The notes below the pieces were generated by a model that saw nothing but the letters and a program-made list of their open reading frames with translations, was not told the DNA's origin and searched no databases. From assembly GCA_016715115.1 (NCBI GenBank), contig JADKBM010000016.1, positions 992,001 to 1,056,000 on the forward strand: 64,000 nucleotides of DNA, in the 5' to 3' direction. Origin of the DNA: Acidobacteriota bacterium (GTDB lineage: Bacteria > Acidobacteriota > Blastocatellia > Pyrinomonadales > Pyrinomonadaceae). Both the position numbers and the translations under genes were made by a program. Within the stretch, counting starts at the first letter, position 1. Each line of letters opens with the position of its first letter. Shown piece by piece: positions 34,648 to 42,882 of this stretch.

Positions 34648-35490
34648 TCAACCAATCAGAAATCTTTTAAGCGCATCTTCCCAGTCCGGGAGCGGCGCGA
34701 GACCAAACTGCTCGCTGAAAAGACACGTGAGTCTACAGTTCGGCGGCCGCGGGGCGGGACGTTTCAAAGTTTCGGCAGCCGCCGGCTCGAGCAATTTCCG
34801 GTCGTAGCCCATCAAATCACAGACCTTCTCGGCGAATCCGGCATAACTCGTCCCGTCACCGGAGTTTGTGACGTGAAACACGCAAGGCATATCGAGTTCG
34901 GCGAGTTCGCGAAGCCGCCGCGCGAGATCGACCGAATACGTCGGCGTTCCGAACGAGTCATAGATCGCCTTGATCGACTTGCCTTGTCCCAGCAGATCGG
35001 CCATCACGCTAAGGAAGTTCGTTCCGCCATTGCCATAGATCCAGCCCGTCCGAACGATGATCGAACGGGCGTATGAATCGCGCGCCCGGTTTTCGCCTTC
35101 AAGCTTGGCCCGCGCATATGCTCCCAAAGGGTTTGGCGTCTCGCGCTGGGTGTAGAATCCGTCCTTTTCACCGTCAAAAACGTAGTCGGTCGAGATCGTC
35201 ACGAACCGCGCGTCGACCTGTCGCGCCGCGAGCGCAAGATTTGCGACGCCGGTCGAGTTGGCGGCGAAACAGCGTTCGACCTGCGTTTCGGAACCGTCAA
35301 CGTCGGTATAGGCGGCGCAGTTGATGATCGCGTCCGGACGCAACGATCCGACCAGATCCGACACCTGGCCCAACGCCGAAATGTCGAGCTCGTTTCGCGT
35401 CAACGCGGTCACGCTGTCGCCGATGGACTTGCAGTACTGGGCCGTCGCGCGCGCGACCATTCCGTTTGCGCCGGTGATCAGGATCTTCAT
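34648..35490 (-). CDS. rfbD: dTDP-4-dehydrorhamnose reductase
   Basis: 280 residues. Opens MKILITGANGMVARATAQYC with the GxxGxxG NAD(P) motif. It has the RmlD signatures INCAAYTDVDGSE, TISTDYVFDG (STDYVF), and the YxxxK-type NPLGAYARAKLEGE. It makes the last step to dTDP-L-rhamnose, reducing dTDP-4-dehydro-L-rhamnose with NADPH. It starts eight bases after rfbB, so the two form an operon on the minus strand. rfbA and rfbC are not in the window. Confidence 0.95.
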   Translation of the reverse strand: MKILITGANGMVARATAQYCKSIGDSVTALTRNELDISALGQVSDLVGSLRPDAIINCAAYTDVDGSETQVERCFAANSTGVANLALAARQVDARFVTISTDYVFDGEKDGFYTQRETPNPLGAYARAKLEGENRARDSYARSIIVRTGWIYGNGGTNFLSVMADLLGQGKSIKAIYDSFGTPTYSVDLARRLRELAELDMPCVFHVTNSGDGTSYAGFAEKVCDLMGYDRKLLEPAAAETLKRPAPRPPNCRLTCLFSEQFGLAPLPDWEDALKRFLIG

Positions 35491-35497
35491 AGAAAGC

Positions 35498-36514
35498 CTA
35501 AACGAGGTGTCCGTACATCTTGCGGTAGTATTCGCGATAAGCGCCGTTGCGAATGTTATTGACCCAATCTTCGTTTGCGAGGTACCAGTCGACGGTCGTT
35601 CTCAGACCTTCCTCCCAGGTCATTTGCGGGTTCCAGCCGAGTTCGGTTTCGGCGCGCGACGCCTCGATCGCGTAACGGCGATCGTGACCGAGGCGATCGG
35701 TGACGTATTTGATCAGTGAATGCGGCTTTCCGAGGGTGTCGAGAATCGCCGTCACGACCTCGATGTTGCGGCGTTCATTTCGGGCTCCGATATTGTAGTG
35801 CGCGCCCGAATGTCCGTTTGTGTAAGCCAGCCAGATCGCTCGCGCGTGGTCGTCGACATAGATCCAGTCACGAACGTTGCGGCCATCGCCGTAAACCGGG
35901 AGCGGTTCGTCGCGCAGCGCGTTGGAGATCATCAGCGGAATGAGCTTCTCGGGAAACTGACGCGGGCCGTAATTGTTTCCGCAACGCGTGATGACTGTGT
36001 CAAGTCCGAAAGTCTCGCGCGCCGCACGAACGAAATGTTCCGCGGCCGCCTTTGACGCGGCGTACGGCGAATTAGGCTCTAGCGGCGATTCCTCGACGAA
36101 AAACGCGCTGTCGTTTTCGGGGAGGCTGCCCATAACCTCGTCGGTCGAAACCTGAACGAACCGACGAACGTTGCGCGCCCGGGCGCAATCGAGCAAGACC
36201 TGCGTGCCGAAGACGTTCGTCATTACGAACTCGCCCGCGGAACTGATCGAGCGGTCGACGTGAGACTCCGCCGCGAAATTGAAGATCGCGTCCACGCCGT
36301 CCGGCAACGCGCCGAGCACGGCATCCTTGTCGCAGATGTTTCCTTTGACGAAGTTGTGGCGCGAGCTGTCGACGTCCTTGAGATTCTCGAGGTTGCCGGC
36401 GTAGGTCAACGCGTCGAAGTTGACCACCCTGACTTCCGGATTCTCCCGAAGGACGAGATGTATGAAGGCGGAACCGATAAATCCGGCGCCGCCGGTAACG
36501 AAGATTGTGGACAT
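35498..36514 (-). CDS. rfbB: dTDP-glucose 4,6-dehydratase
   Basis: 338 residues, an extended SDR. MSTIFVTGGAGFIGSAFIHL carries the NAD motif. ESHVDRSI, VSTDEVMGSLPE and the catalytic PYAASKAAAEHFV (YxxxK) are the RmlB signatures, along with GRNVRDWIYVDDHA. It turns dTDP-glucose into dTDP-4-dehydro-6-deoxyglucose in the rhamnose pathway. It is the promoter-proximal gene of the rfbB-rfbD pair and probably feeds surface polysaccharide made with the nearby BY-kinase. Confidence 0.96.
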   Translation of the reverse strand: MSTIFVTGGAGFIGSAFIHLVLRENPEVRVVNFDALTYAGNLENLKDVDSSRHNFVKGNICDKDAVLGALPDGVDAIFNFAAESHVDRSISSAGEFVMTNVFGTQVLLDCARARNVRRFVQVSTDEVMGSLPENDSAFFVEESPLEPNSPYAASKAAAEHFVRAARETFGLDTVITRCGNNYGPRQFPEKLIPLMISNALRDEPLPVYGDGRNVRDWIYVDDHARAIWLAYTNGHSGAHYNIGARNERRNIEVVTAILDTLGKPHSLIKYVTDRLGHDRRYAIEASRAETELGWNPQMTWEEGLRTTVDWYLANEDWVNNIRNGAYREYYRKMYGHLV

Positions 36515-36551
36515 ATGAATGATCGCGCCGGCCGCCTTTATCCGCCAGGCG

Positions 36552-37136
36552 TTACTTGTCTAGCAGACGCATCTCGCGGAGCAGAATATCCGCATATTTC
36601 TTCGGAGTATCGATGTTCTTCAGGATGATCTTCCCGCCATCCTCACTTGCATTGTCGATCACGAGGTTCCCGAATCCCAACATCCTTTGCGAGATGGTTG
36701 AAGACACTGAAACGTCCTGAATCGAGCGAAGCGGGACGCTTCTCGAATTTTGGAAGATGAAGCCTTCGTCGATCTCGATCTTCGAATCCGTCAACGTATA
36801 GCGGATCATCTTGTTTCGGAAATGATAGAACGCCGGGATGAGAAAGATCGCAAGTCCGAGCGGCACCAGGACCCACCACGGAATGGCAGGCAGAAAAATG
36901 CTCAGAAATGCGACCAAAAGCAGGGCGCCGATCGCCGCCAGCACGTAACCGATCTTGACGAACTTCTGCGTCGGACTGATCGAGAAGATATCCGACTCCT
37001 CGATCTCGATCCGAACGGCGTCACCGCCCGCCTTTGCCGCGACTCGCGTTTCCTCGTCCGTCTCGAACTTCGTTCCGCATTTCTGACAAAAGACCGCGTC
37101 GTCCGAGTTTTCCTTGCCGCATTTGATGCAAAACAT
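36552..37136 (-). CDS. Zinc-ribbon membrane protein with bacterial PH domain
   Basis: 194 residues. A zinc ribbon at the very start (CIKCGKENSDDAVFCQKC), a linker, two membrane helices (GYVLAAIGALLLVAFLSIFL and WVLVPLGLAIFLIPAFY), then a bPH2-type domain (IRYTLTDSKIEIDEGFIFQ, SVPLRSIQDVSVSSTISQRM, GFGNLVIDNASEDGGKI). PH-like domains of this YdbS/bPH2 kind are membrane-associated and have unknown function. Just downstream of it on the same strand is rfbB, 37 bases away. Confidence 0.8.
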   Translation of the reverse strand: MFCIKCGKENSDDAVFCQKCGTKFETDEETRVAAKAGGDAVRIEIEESDIFSISPTQKFVKIGYVLAAIGALLLVAFLSIFLPAIPWWVLVPLGLAIFLIPAFYHFRNKMIRYTLTDSKIEIDEGFIFQNSRSVPLRSIQDVSVSSTISQRMLGFGNLVIDNASEDGGKIILKNIDTPKKYADILLREMRLLDK

Positions 37137-37195
37137 AGATTGCTACCATTCCCGAAAATTCTTCGCCAATGATACCCCAGTCGTGCTTCGTATAC

Positions 37196-37234
37196 AAAAA
37201 AGCGGCCGGAACCGATCCGGCCGCAAGTCTTTTT
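37196..37234 (-). terminator. Terminator after the lytic transglycosylase gene
   Basis: A perfect eight-pair GC stem, GCGGCCGG with CCGGCCGC, around AACCGAT. It is followed on the minus strand by six T and on the plus strand by AAGTCTTTTT. It ends the transglycosylase transcript, which reads leftward into it. Confidence 0.88.
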
Positions 37235-37265
37235 CAGACTAGAGGAGAAGAAGCGTTTTGGAGAT

Positions 37266-38090
37266 CTATTGATTCACCAATCTCATACGGCCGTCCGGGA
37301 GCCGGATCGCGAGCGCGTCGGGCTCATACACCGTGAGCGGTTTGTTTTCCTTCTTTTCAAGCTTGACCGCCTGCTGGCTTGAGACCTTCTTGACGGATGA
37401 ACGAATATAGCTCGGATTCGAGATCGAATTGTAACGCGCGGTGATCCGGCGAACATACTCTTGGGTCTCGCGGTACGGCGGCACTTGATTGCCATATTTC
37501 CAAACGGCCCCCTCGCCGGCGTTGTAGCCCGCGAGCGCCAAAACAACATCGCCGCCGAAAGTATTCAGAAGCCAGCGCATATATCGGACGCCGGCATCGA
37601 TGTTCTGTTTCGGATCGTATATGTCCGTGACCCCGAAGCGCCGCGCGGTCGCGGGCATCAACTGCATCAGACCGCTCGCGCCTTTGTACGACGTGGCGCG
37701 GAGTTTGAACGACGATTCCTGATGCATCTGCGAATAGATAAGGAGCGGGTCGATATTGTGGCGGCGTGACGATTCAACGATGTACGAATCGTACTGCGCA
37801 TTTCCGGTCGTAAAGCCGTTCATTCCCGCGGCGTTTCCCATCACGAGTTTCACGCTGTTTGGAACGATTGTCGATCCGAGTCCGTCCTGAACGCTCATCG
37901 TCGCCTTGGAGGTCTTCTTTACAAGGCTTTTGGTTTTGGACTTGACCGCCGGTGTTTGGGCCGCCGTCGGCGAGACGATCGTGATTCCGCCCGAAACATC
38001 GAAATTATCGAAAACTCTTGAGCGCGTTTGCGCAAAGGTGGAAATTGAGAGAAGTGAAATCGCAAGCAGGAATGGCAGGGGATTCTTCAT
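37266..38090 (-). CDS. Secreted lytic transglycosylase (SLT family)
   Basis: 274 residues. The signal peptide MKNPLPFLLAISLLSISTFA is followed by a low-complexity Lys/Ser/Thr region and a C-terminal SLT (GH23) domain. The catalytic Glu125 lies in MHQESSF, followed by GLMQLMPATARRFGV and the ALAGYNAGEGAV signature. It cleaves peptidoglycan between MurNAc and GlcNAc with anhydro-MurNAc formation in the periplasm. It ends with a short positively charged tail. A strong terminator follows. Confidence 0.92.
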   Translation of the reverse strand: MKNPLPFLLAISLLSISTFAQTRSRVFDNFDVSGGITIVSPTAAQTPAVKSKTKSLVKKTSKATMSVQDGLGSTIVPNSVKLVMGNAAGMNGFTTGNAQYDSYIVESSRRHNIDPLLIYSQMHQESSFKLRATSYKGASGLMQLMPATARRFGVTDIYDPKQNIDAGVRYMRWLLNTFGGDVVLALAGYNAGEGAVWKYGNQVPPYRETQEYVRRITARYNSISNPSYIRSSVKKVSSQQAVKLEKKENKPLTVYEPDALAIRLPDGRMRLVNQ

Positions 38091-38309
38091 ATGTTTTCTT
38101 GTACCTTGGGGTTGGCAATCTGAGGCGCGTCTTCCGGGCGGTTCGGCTCACCGAGTGCCCATATCTAATAGAAATTGAGAATGCTATCAATGTTCCACAT
38201 CTTTTTGCATTGTTAATCAAATTTCTTTTTCCCAGAAATCTTTGATTTATTTGCAAATTCAACGGAATTGAATGTATGTTAATGACAATCTAATTCCAAC
38301 TGATTCAAA

Positions 38310-38450
38310 ATGCTGAAGAAGACCCCTAAACCGTCCGAGACGTCGAGTAGTCGTCTCTTCGTCATCGAAGGAAAGAACGACTTCCTGATCATCGGTGTCG
38401 TCCTGTTGTTGCTGGCTTTTTTTCTGTTCGGAAGCTTCTTTTTCCGATAG
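38310..38450 (+). CDS. 46-residue single-pass membrane protein
   Basis: ATG at 38310, TAG at 38450. Residues 1-22 are polar (MLKKTPKPSETSSSRLFVIE), residues 24-45 one strong hydrophobic helix (DFLIIGVVLLLLAFFLFGSF) ending FFR. It lies 49 bases upstream of the PRC/MgtE_N/CBS gene on the same strand. There is no clear Shine-Dalgarno. It may be a small partner membrane protein; no family recognised. Confidence 0.45.
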   Translation: MLKKTPKPSETSSSRLFVIEGKNDFLIIGVVLLLLAFFLFGSFFFR

Positions 38451-38499
38451 ACTCACCGAGAGTTCCGCTTTTTTGGCCAAATCGAATATATTTTAGTTG

Positions 38500-39747
38500 A
38501 TGCTTTATCTGTCCCAAATCTTGGGTCGACCAATTTTCGACGCCGGAGGCGAGCGCATCGCGACCGTTCGTGATGTGATCGTGCGATACGGCGAGGAAGA
38601 TTATCCGCCGGTCATCGGATTGGTCGCGCGCTATCGCCGCCGGCTCTTTTTTATGCCGCGCGCCAATATCTCGACGATGGGTGAGCACGGCGCCAAGATG
38701 AACTCCGGAATGCTTGATCTGCGCCCGTTCACGCGCCGCACCGGCGAGGTTTTGCTCAACAAGGACGTCCTCGACAACCAATTGATCGACGTTGACGGCA
38801 AACGCGTCGTCCGCGTCAACGACGTCCAGATAATTCAGGTTGGGCAAGCGTGGCGCGTCAGCGGTGCCGACGTCTCGCTCCAGGGATTTCTGCGCCGTTT
38901 GATGCCGAAAGGATTCTACGGCAGTTCGAAAGTCGTCGAGGTCATCGATTGGGCCGACGTCGGATACCTCGCGACCGATTCAGCCTCCGCAACCGTCAAA
39001 CTGAAGTCGTCGAAGGACAAGCTTTCGAGGCTTCATCCGGTCGAGATCGCGCAGCTCGCCGAGGCGCTCTCGCCGGTCCACCGCACCGAGATCGTCGAAT
39101 CGCTCGATGATGAGATCGCGGCCGATATCCTCGAAGAGATGTCGACCGAAAATCAGGCGCGAATCCTCGAAGAGATGGAAAAGGAACGCGCCGCCGACAT
39201 TCTCGAAGAAATGTCGCCCGACGACGCGGTCGACGTGCTCGGCGAGATGAACGACGAGAAAGCGCAGGAACTCTTCGATCTTATGGAAGGCGAGGAAAAG
39301 GCCGATGTCGCCGAACTGATGTCGTTCGCGCACGACACGGCCGGCGGGCTGATGACGACCGAGTTCGTCGCGTTCCCCAAAAATCTCACGGTTGCACAGG
39401 CGATCGCGCGTTTGCGCGAGATGGCTGAAACGCCGAATATGATCTATTACCTCTATGTCGTCGAGGAAGAGAACTCTTGGAAATTATGCGGCCTGATCAC
39501 GCTCCGCGGTCTTATCCTAGCCGACCCGACTTTGCCTCTGTCGGACGTGATGCGCGACCAGTTTCAGTTCGCGCATCCCAACGATGATGCCGAAGAAGTA
39601 GCGCAAACCATCGCGGAATACAATCTTCTCGCTCTGCCCGTGATCGATGACGAAGGCGACATCGCCGGAATCGTCACCGTCGACGACGCGATGGAAATCC
39701 TGTTGCCCAAGAACCTGGAACGAAGACTGCCGAGAGTGTTTGGGTAA
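38500..39747 (+). CDS. PRC-barrel / MgtE_N / CBS-pair protein without a channel domain
   Basis: 415 residues, ATG at 38500 (an in-frame TTG precedes it). Two PRC-barrel-like halves (LGRPIFDAGGERIATVRDV and NQLIDVDGKRVVRVNDV), then the MgtE N-terminal superhelical repeats (HPVEIAQLAEALSPVHRTEI, LEEMSPDDAVDVLGEMNDEK), then two CBS domains (MTTEFVAFPKNLTVAQAI and MRDQFQFAHPNDDAEEVAQ) ending IVTVDDAMEIL. The MgtE membrane channel is missing and the protein ends normally. In relatives this cytoplasmic sensor sits beside an Nramp-type metal transporter; none is here. It may regulate a Mg2+ or Mn2+ channel in trans. Confidence 0.88.
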   Translation: MLYLSQILGRPIFDAGGERIATVRDVIVRYGEEDYPPVIGLVARYRRRLFFMPRANISTMGEHGAKMNSGMLDLRPFTRRTGEVLLNKDVLDNQLIDVDGKRVVRVNDVQIIQVGQAWRVSGADVSLQGFLRRLMPKGFYGSSKVVEVIDWADVGYLATDSASATVKLKSSKDKLSRLHPVEIAQLAEALSPVHRTEIVESLDDEIAADILEEMSTENQARILEEMEKERAADILEEMSPDDAVDVLGEMNDEKAQELFDLMEGEEKADVAELMSFAHDTAGGLMTTEFVAFPKNLTVAQAIARLREMAETPNMIYYLYVVEEENSWKLCGLITLRGLILADPTLPLSDVMRDQFQFAHPNDDAEEVAQTIAEYNLLALPVIDDEGDIAGIVTVDDAMEILLPKNLERRLPRVFG

Positions 39748-39826
39748 TAGCGATTTGGGATTTGCGATTTGGGAACTTTGAAAAACCTGCTGGACCGCGC
39801 GTCGGGAGCAGATTCCGGCACGGTCG

Positions 39827-40010
39827 GCGATTTCGGATTTCGGATTTGTGATTGCGGATTTTGTCAGCGATTCACGCATCATCAAGTGTTTGGTTTCCGA
39901 GTGCAACGAATCGGTTGCTTCCCGGCACTTCGGGCTTCGATGCTTCGCATCAACCGCAAATCCAAAATCCCCGATATCCCCGATCGCAAATCCAAAATCG
40001 AAACGGTGTT
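39827..40010. repeat. Dispersed ~180-bp repeat, copy 1
   Basis: Starts GGCGATTTCGGATTTCGG, contains CAACGAATCGGTTGCTTCCC and ends at ATCGAAACGGTGTT. It aligns end to end, in the same orientation, with 42601-42774. Terminal parts are made of GATTTCGG and AATCCAAA heptad-like units in inverted orientation; the middle is unique. Confidence 0.85.
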
Positions 40011-40060
40011 GAGGCTGTCTGAAAAGTCGATAAATTCGCTGAAAGCGAATCAGATAATAG

Positions 40061-40088
40061 CCTGGGGTGAGCGAAGCGTGACCCCAGG
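40061..40088. other. Perfect small hairpin CCTGGGGT..ACCCCAGG
   Basis: Eight-pair perfect stem with a 12-base loop GAGCGAAGCGTG, followed by ATTTTAG. A second hairpin TTCGCTGAAAGCGAA lies at 40035-40049. It looks like a repeat relic rather than a terminator for a known gene. Confidence 0.6.
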
Positions 40089-40217
40089 ATTTTAGTCAGA
40101 TGAGAGGCCGACCCTGAAGGGGTCGAAGGTAAGTCGTTGATTGTTCGACCCTTGCAACATCATAATGTCGCGGTGTTCAACAAACGGCCGTACTCGTTTC
40201 TTTCGCTTTGCCGCACA

Positions 40218-40547
40218 CTACTTTTTTCTTGTCTCGACATCTGCTTTAGTCTTCCATCCGTAATCTGGAGCGTCGATCTTCTTCGCTTTCGAATACGCAC
40301 GGGCGAGGTCACGATCGTCAAACGCAAACGCTCCGGCTTGATGCATTGCTTCGTTGAGGGCGTCTTCAGCCCTAAGAAGTTTTCCGTACCGCCAGCAATT
40401 CCCGTTGGGACCGAGCCCATTCGATTCGACGCCCATCAATCCAGGATTTGAGACGGTTGCTTTGACCGCAACCTTAACTGCAGAACGGGCGTGGACGAGG
40501 CTGTGCCGGTGGATAGCCAACCGGGACGGCAAATGTCTCAAACTCAA
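40218..40547 (-). CDS. Orphan fragment at the end of the RHS array
   Basis: The reading frame is open for 109 codons, but its first third overlaps the end of the frameshifted companion gene. The rest has KATVSNPGLMGVESNG, GNCWRYGKLLRAEDALNEAM and a charged C-terminus (WKTKADVETRKK). I recognise no family. By position, right after a companion gene, it could be a leftover of another RHS C-terminal domain, like the RHS piece that begins inside the end of the companion at 42.9 kb. Real start unknown. Confidence 0.35.
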   Translation of the reverse strand: MSLRHLPSRLAIHRHSLVHARSAVKVAVKATVSNPGLMGVESNGLGPNGNCWRYGKLLRAEDALNEAMHQAGAFAFDDRDLARAYSKAKKIDAPDYGWKTKADVETRKK

Positions 40548-41312
40548 GTTTGCATCGAATGCCGCCGAATATGATCGTCACCAGATTCTTATCGATTCCG
40601 TTCTGGCCCTTGAGATAGTTTTTCGTCTCTTCAACCAATCGATCTGCTGCGGCCCGATCCGATTTCGGCGCATATACAAAAATGAAAACTTGTCGCGGTC
40701 TCGATTCACGCGTATACGCTAACGACAGGTAAAGGGCGTCCGGATTCCAGCGATCCGGTCGAGAAACTTCTCCACTCTGATAAGGATAATAGTGATCTGC
40801 GGCCGGATCGTATTTGGGAAAACCCGGACAACGTAGACTCGCTTCGCCTGATCTCGGAACAATCCGCACGGCATGAATCCGGGGTTTTCGAATTCGTACC
40901 GCATTTCGTAATCGAGTCCGGTGCTTCGGTTAATAAAGTACTTGCTCGAGTCCAGTCCGAAAGATTCAAATTGCTTGTCACCCGACGGATCAAAGTAAGT
41001 GATCTCTCTTGGGTAGATCTTGAGCAACACGAGTGTCCCGGTCGGCACGTTCCATCCGTACTCATCACACGGTCCGGTCGCGAATGTTGCTTTGATTACG
41101 GACTTTGATGTCTCAAACACGGCATCCGCTGACGGAACCCCCGGCAATGCAAATTTGCGGGCGATCTCTTCCCGAGTTGAAATAAGCGGAACGATTCCAG
41201 GAAAGACTTCAGCGGGAGCCTGTGCAAATGAGTTTGAAAACAGGCAAAATGCGCTTACGGCAAAGACGATTAGCGACAACATTACTTTATCGGTTATCGA
41301 ATTTCTCAACAT
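40474..41312 (-). pseudogene. Secreted companion protein, family A (frameshifted)
   Basis: Starts at ATG 41312 (MLRNSITDKVML) or an internal ATG, followed by the signal peptide SLIVFAVSAFCLFSNSFAQA. It has the family A motif CDEYGWNVPTGTLVLLKIYP. Around 40860 the frame changes: one frame runs on to a stop at 40719, while the other carries RSGEASLRCPGFPKYD, DHYYPYQ, FIFVYAPKSDRAA and GGIRCKLEFETFAVPVGYPP, which match the intact paralogue at 42883-43725 (SSLRCNGFPEYD, FIFVYCPSRQRR, GGVRAECQFESFLIRADLP) to the end. Its start overlaps a duplicated copy of the RHS 3' end. Probably an immunity-like partner that has been lost, unless the indel is a sequencing error. Confidence 0.65.
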
Positions 41313-41370
41313 ATGTACCAACCTCATTACTTTATCGGTTATCGAATTTCTCAACATATGTACCAACCTC
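41281..41370. repeat. Perfect 45-bp tandem duplication at a toxin/companion junction
   Basis: 41281-41325 and 41326-41370 are identical. The unit holds, on the minus strand, the last 13 codons and stop of the RHS fragment and the overlapping start of the companion gene. The duplication separates the two genes so they no longer overlap. Confidence 0.97.
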
Positions 41371-42702
41371 ACAGTACTTTGCAACAAGTCGTTCAAGACC
41401 GGAAACCGAAGGATCGACTATCTTCGCCGCAGCATCCATCTCAACGTGGTCGAAATAGCGATTCGTCCCCGCAGCATGCAACAGTTCGTGTATTAGGATA
41501 CCCAACAGGGCTCGCCTCGCCTGTTGAATTCTTCGTGGAGTGCCCTCAGTGAATGTCCGCGGATAAACACCGACATACATGAACGCATTGATCAAGAAAT
41601 TGCTGCCCTTGTCATACGAAGCGTGAGTTGATCCGCCTCCTCCTGCCGGGAACTCGGTTCCGGGGTCGATTTTGTCAACGAGCGCCGCAAACCCGGTTTC
41701 GTCCAAGTCGAACGAGAAGCCGCCTCGCTTTTGACCCGCAATTGCGTCGAACAAATCCAAGATGGATTTCGCCCTCAATGAATTCTGGACACCGAGGGCC
41801 TTTTTTAGATTTTCATCGCTCAGTTTCAGGTTACTCAATACAGCATCAAGCTTGGACGCACATTCACCATTACCAAGAGTTCCAACTAGCTGGTTTCGTG
41901 CATCTTGAAGTCCATTGAAGGCAATAGTAACACTAGAAAATGCGGTGTCAGGTTCCACCCATTCCGTTTCAAGCGGTTCCGGATCGGCCTTGATGTTCAA
42001 AATCCCTAGATTTCCGATGTTTTGAAGCTCTTCTTCATCGTCGCCGGTGTGTTCGCCAGTCTCTTTGGTCGATTTCCGGGTTGCGCCGAGCGTGAAATTC
42101 ATCAGGCGGCTGAATGCCATGATATGGCGTGCCTCGTGACCGGCTGACCCGGTCGGAGTTGCCGGGCCGGCTGATCCCGTTGTATGTCCGGATACTTTGT
42201 TGGGATTCGTCTCGGGTTCCTCGATCACGTAATCACCGCCTTCGAACGATCTCCGTTTGATCTCGGCAAACTGGCAATGCCAAGGCATCGCGTAGAAGTT
42301 GCCGTAGAACTTCGACGGCATCTTGCATTGCCACTGCGGGAAATCAGCGTTGCCGACCGAGTTGTCATAACTCGGATCGGGAACCGGATCGGGATCGGCA
42401 TTGTAGATCTTCTGACCGAGCGGTTCCGTTTCTTCGACCGAGGTCAGCCAGTCATTGTCGATCTTGCGCCAGGTTACGGTCGTTCCGGTGACCGGATCGG
42501 AAGTCATCCAATGCGGCCCCGTCGCGCCTTCTTTGGCTATCACCGCGCCGCCGGCGAAGATCTTCGTTTCCCACTTCGTTTCGTCCGGCTTGACCGCCGA
42601 GGCGATTTCGGAATTCGGATTTGTGATTGCGGATTTCACCTGCAATGGGCGCATATCAATTATTTGGTTTCCCAGTCCAACGAATCGGTTGCTTCCCGGC
42701 AC
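41332..42702 (-). CDS. RHS C-terminal fragment with HExxH domain (module 5)
   Basis: Readable frame of 456 codons from 42702. The first 35 residues come from the dispersed repeat, not RHS sequence. From VKPDETKWETKIFAGGAV on it matches module 4 almost exactly for about 145 residues of RHS core (to about HTTGSAGPATPTGSAG). It then diverges into its own domain: conserved NGECASKLDAVLSNL, then ILIHELLHAAGTNRYFDHVE (zincin HExxH plus a downstream DHxE) and the Cys-containing end KYCEVGTYVEKFDNR. The piece lacks signal peptide and most YD repeats. It is likely a displaced tip that can only be used after recombination, or a decayed one. Its companion gene follows. Confidence 0.7.
   Translation of the reverse strand: MPGSNRFVGLGNQIIDMRPLQVKSAITNPNSEIASAVKPDETKWETKIFAGGAVIAKEGATGPHWMTSDPVTGTTVTWRKIDNDWLTSVEETEPLGQKIYNADPDPVPDPSYDNSVGNADFPQWQCKMPSKFYGNFYAMPWHCQFAEIKRRSFEGGDYVIEEPETNPNKVSGHTTGSAGPATPTGSAGHEARHIMAFSRLMNFTLGATRKSTKETGEHTGDDEEELQNIGNLGILNIKADPEPLETEWVEPDTAFSSVTIAFNGLQDARNQLVGTLGNGECASKLDAVLSNLKLSDENLKKALGVQNSLRAKSILDLFDAIAGQKRGGFSFDLDETGFAALVDKIDPGTEFPAGGGGSTHASYDKGSNFLINAFMYVGVYPRTFTEGTPRRIQQARRALLGILIHELLHAAGTNRYFDHVEMDAAAKIVDPSVSGLERLVAKYCEVGTYVEKFDNR
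42155..42594. repeat. RHS core homology block, copy in module 5
   Basis: About 440 bases nearly identical to 44522-44963 in module 4, same orientation. It encodes the last stretch of shared core before the C-terminal domains diverge, and is long enough to serve homologous recombination. Confidence 0.9.
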
Positions 42703-42774
42703 TTCTGGCTTCGATTCGTTGCGTCAACCGCAAATCCAAAATCCAAAATCCCCAATCCAAAATCGAAATGGTGT
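42601..42774. repeat. Dispersed ~180-bp repeat, copy 2 (inside module 5)
   Basis: Aligns with 39827-40010 in the same orientation (GGCGATTTCGG, CAACGAATCGGTTGCTTCCC, AAAATCGAAA.GGTGTT). It sits exactly where module 4 has about 70 codons of RHS core (between NMIQEH and VKPDETKW), so it replaced that piece. Confidence 0.85.
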
Positions 42775-42776
42775 TC

Positions 42777-42882
42777 CTGAATCATGTTCAGCACATTCCC
42801 GAATTTCCCCTTTCGTTTGTCGAACATCCTGACCCGACGTCCCGCGGCGTCGTAGTTCGTGTCAAGCCGCCGGCCGAACGCA
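42777..42882 (-). pseudogene. Detached 5' core piece of RHS module 5
   Basis: In one frame the minus strand reads DTNYDAAGRRVRMFDKRKGK and FGNVLNMIQEH, matching module 4 (DTNYDASGRRTRMFDKRKGK), then meets the dispersed repeat and a stop. On its other side this frame runs into the 3' end of the neighbouring companion gene. Confidence 0.75.

Larger units (their letters stand above)
39748..40217. other. Repeat-filled intergenic region
   Basis: 470 bases with no supported gene. It starts with GATTTGGG-type heptads, holds the dispersed ~180-bp repeat (copy 1), then two small hairpins (40035-40049 and 40061-40088). Confidence 0.7.
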
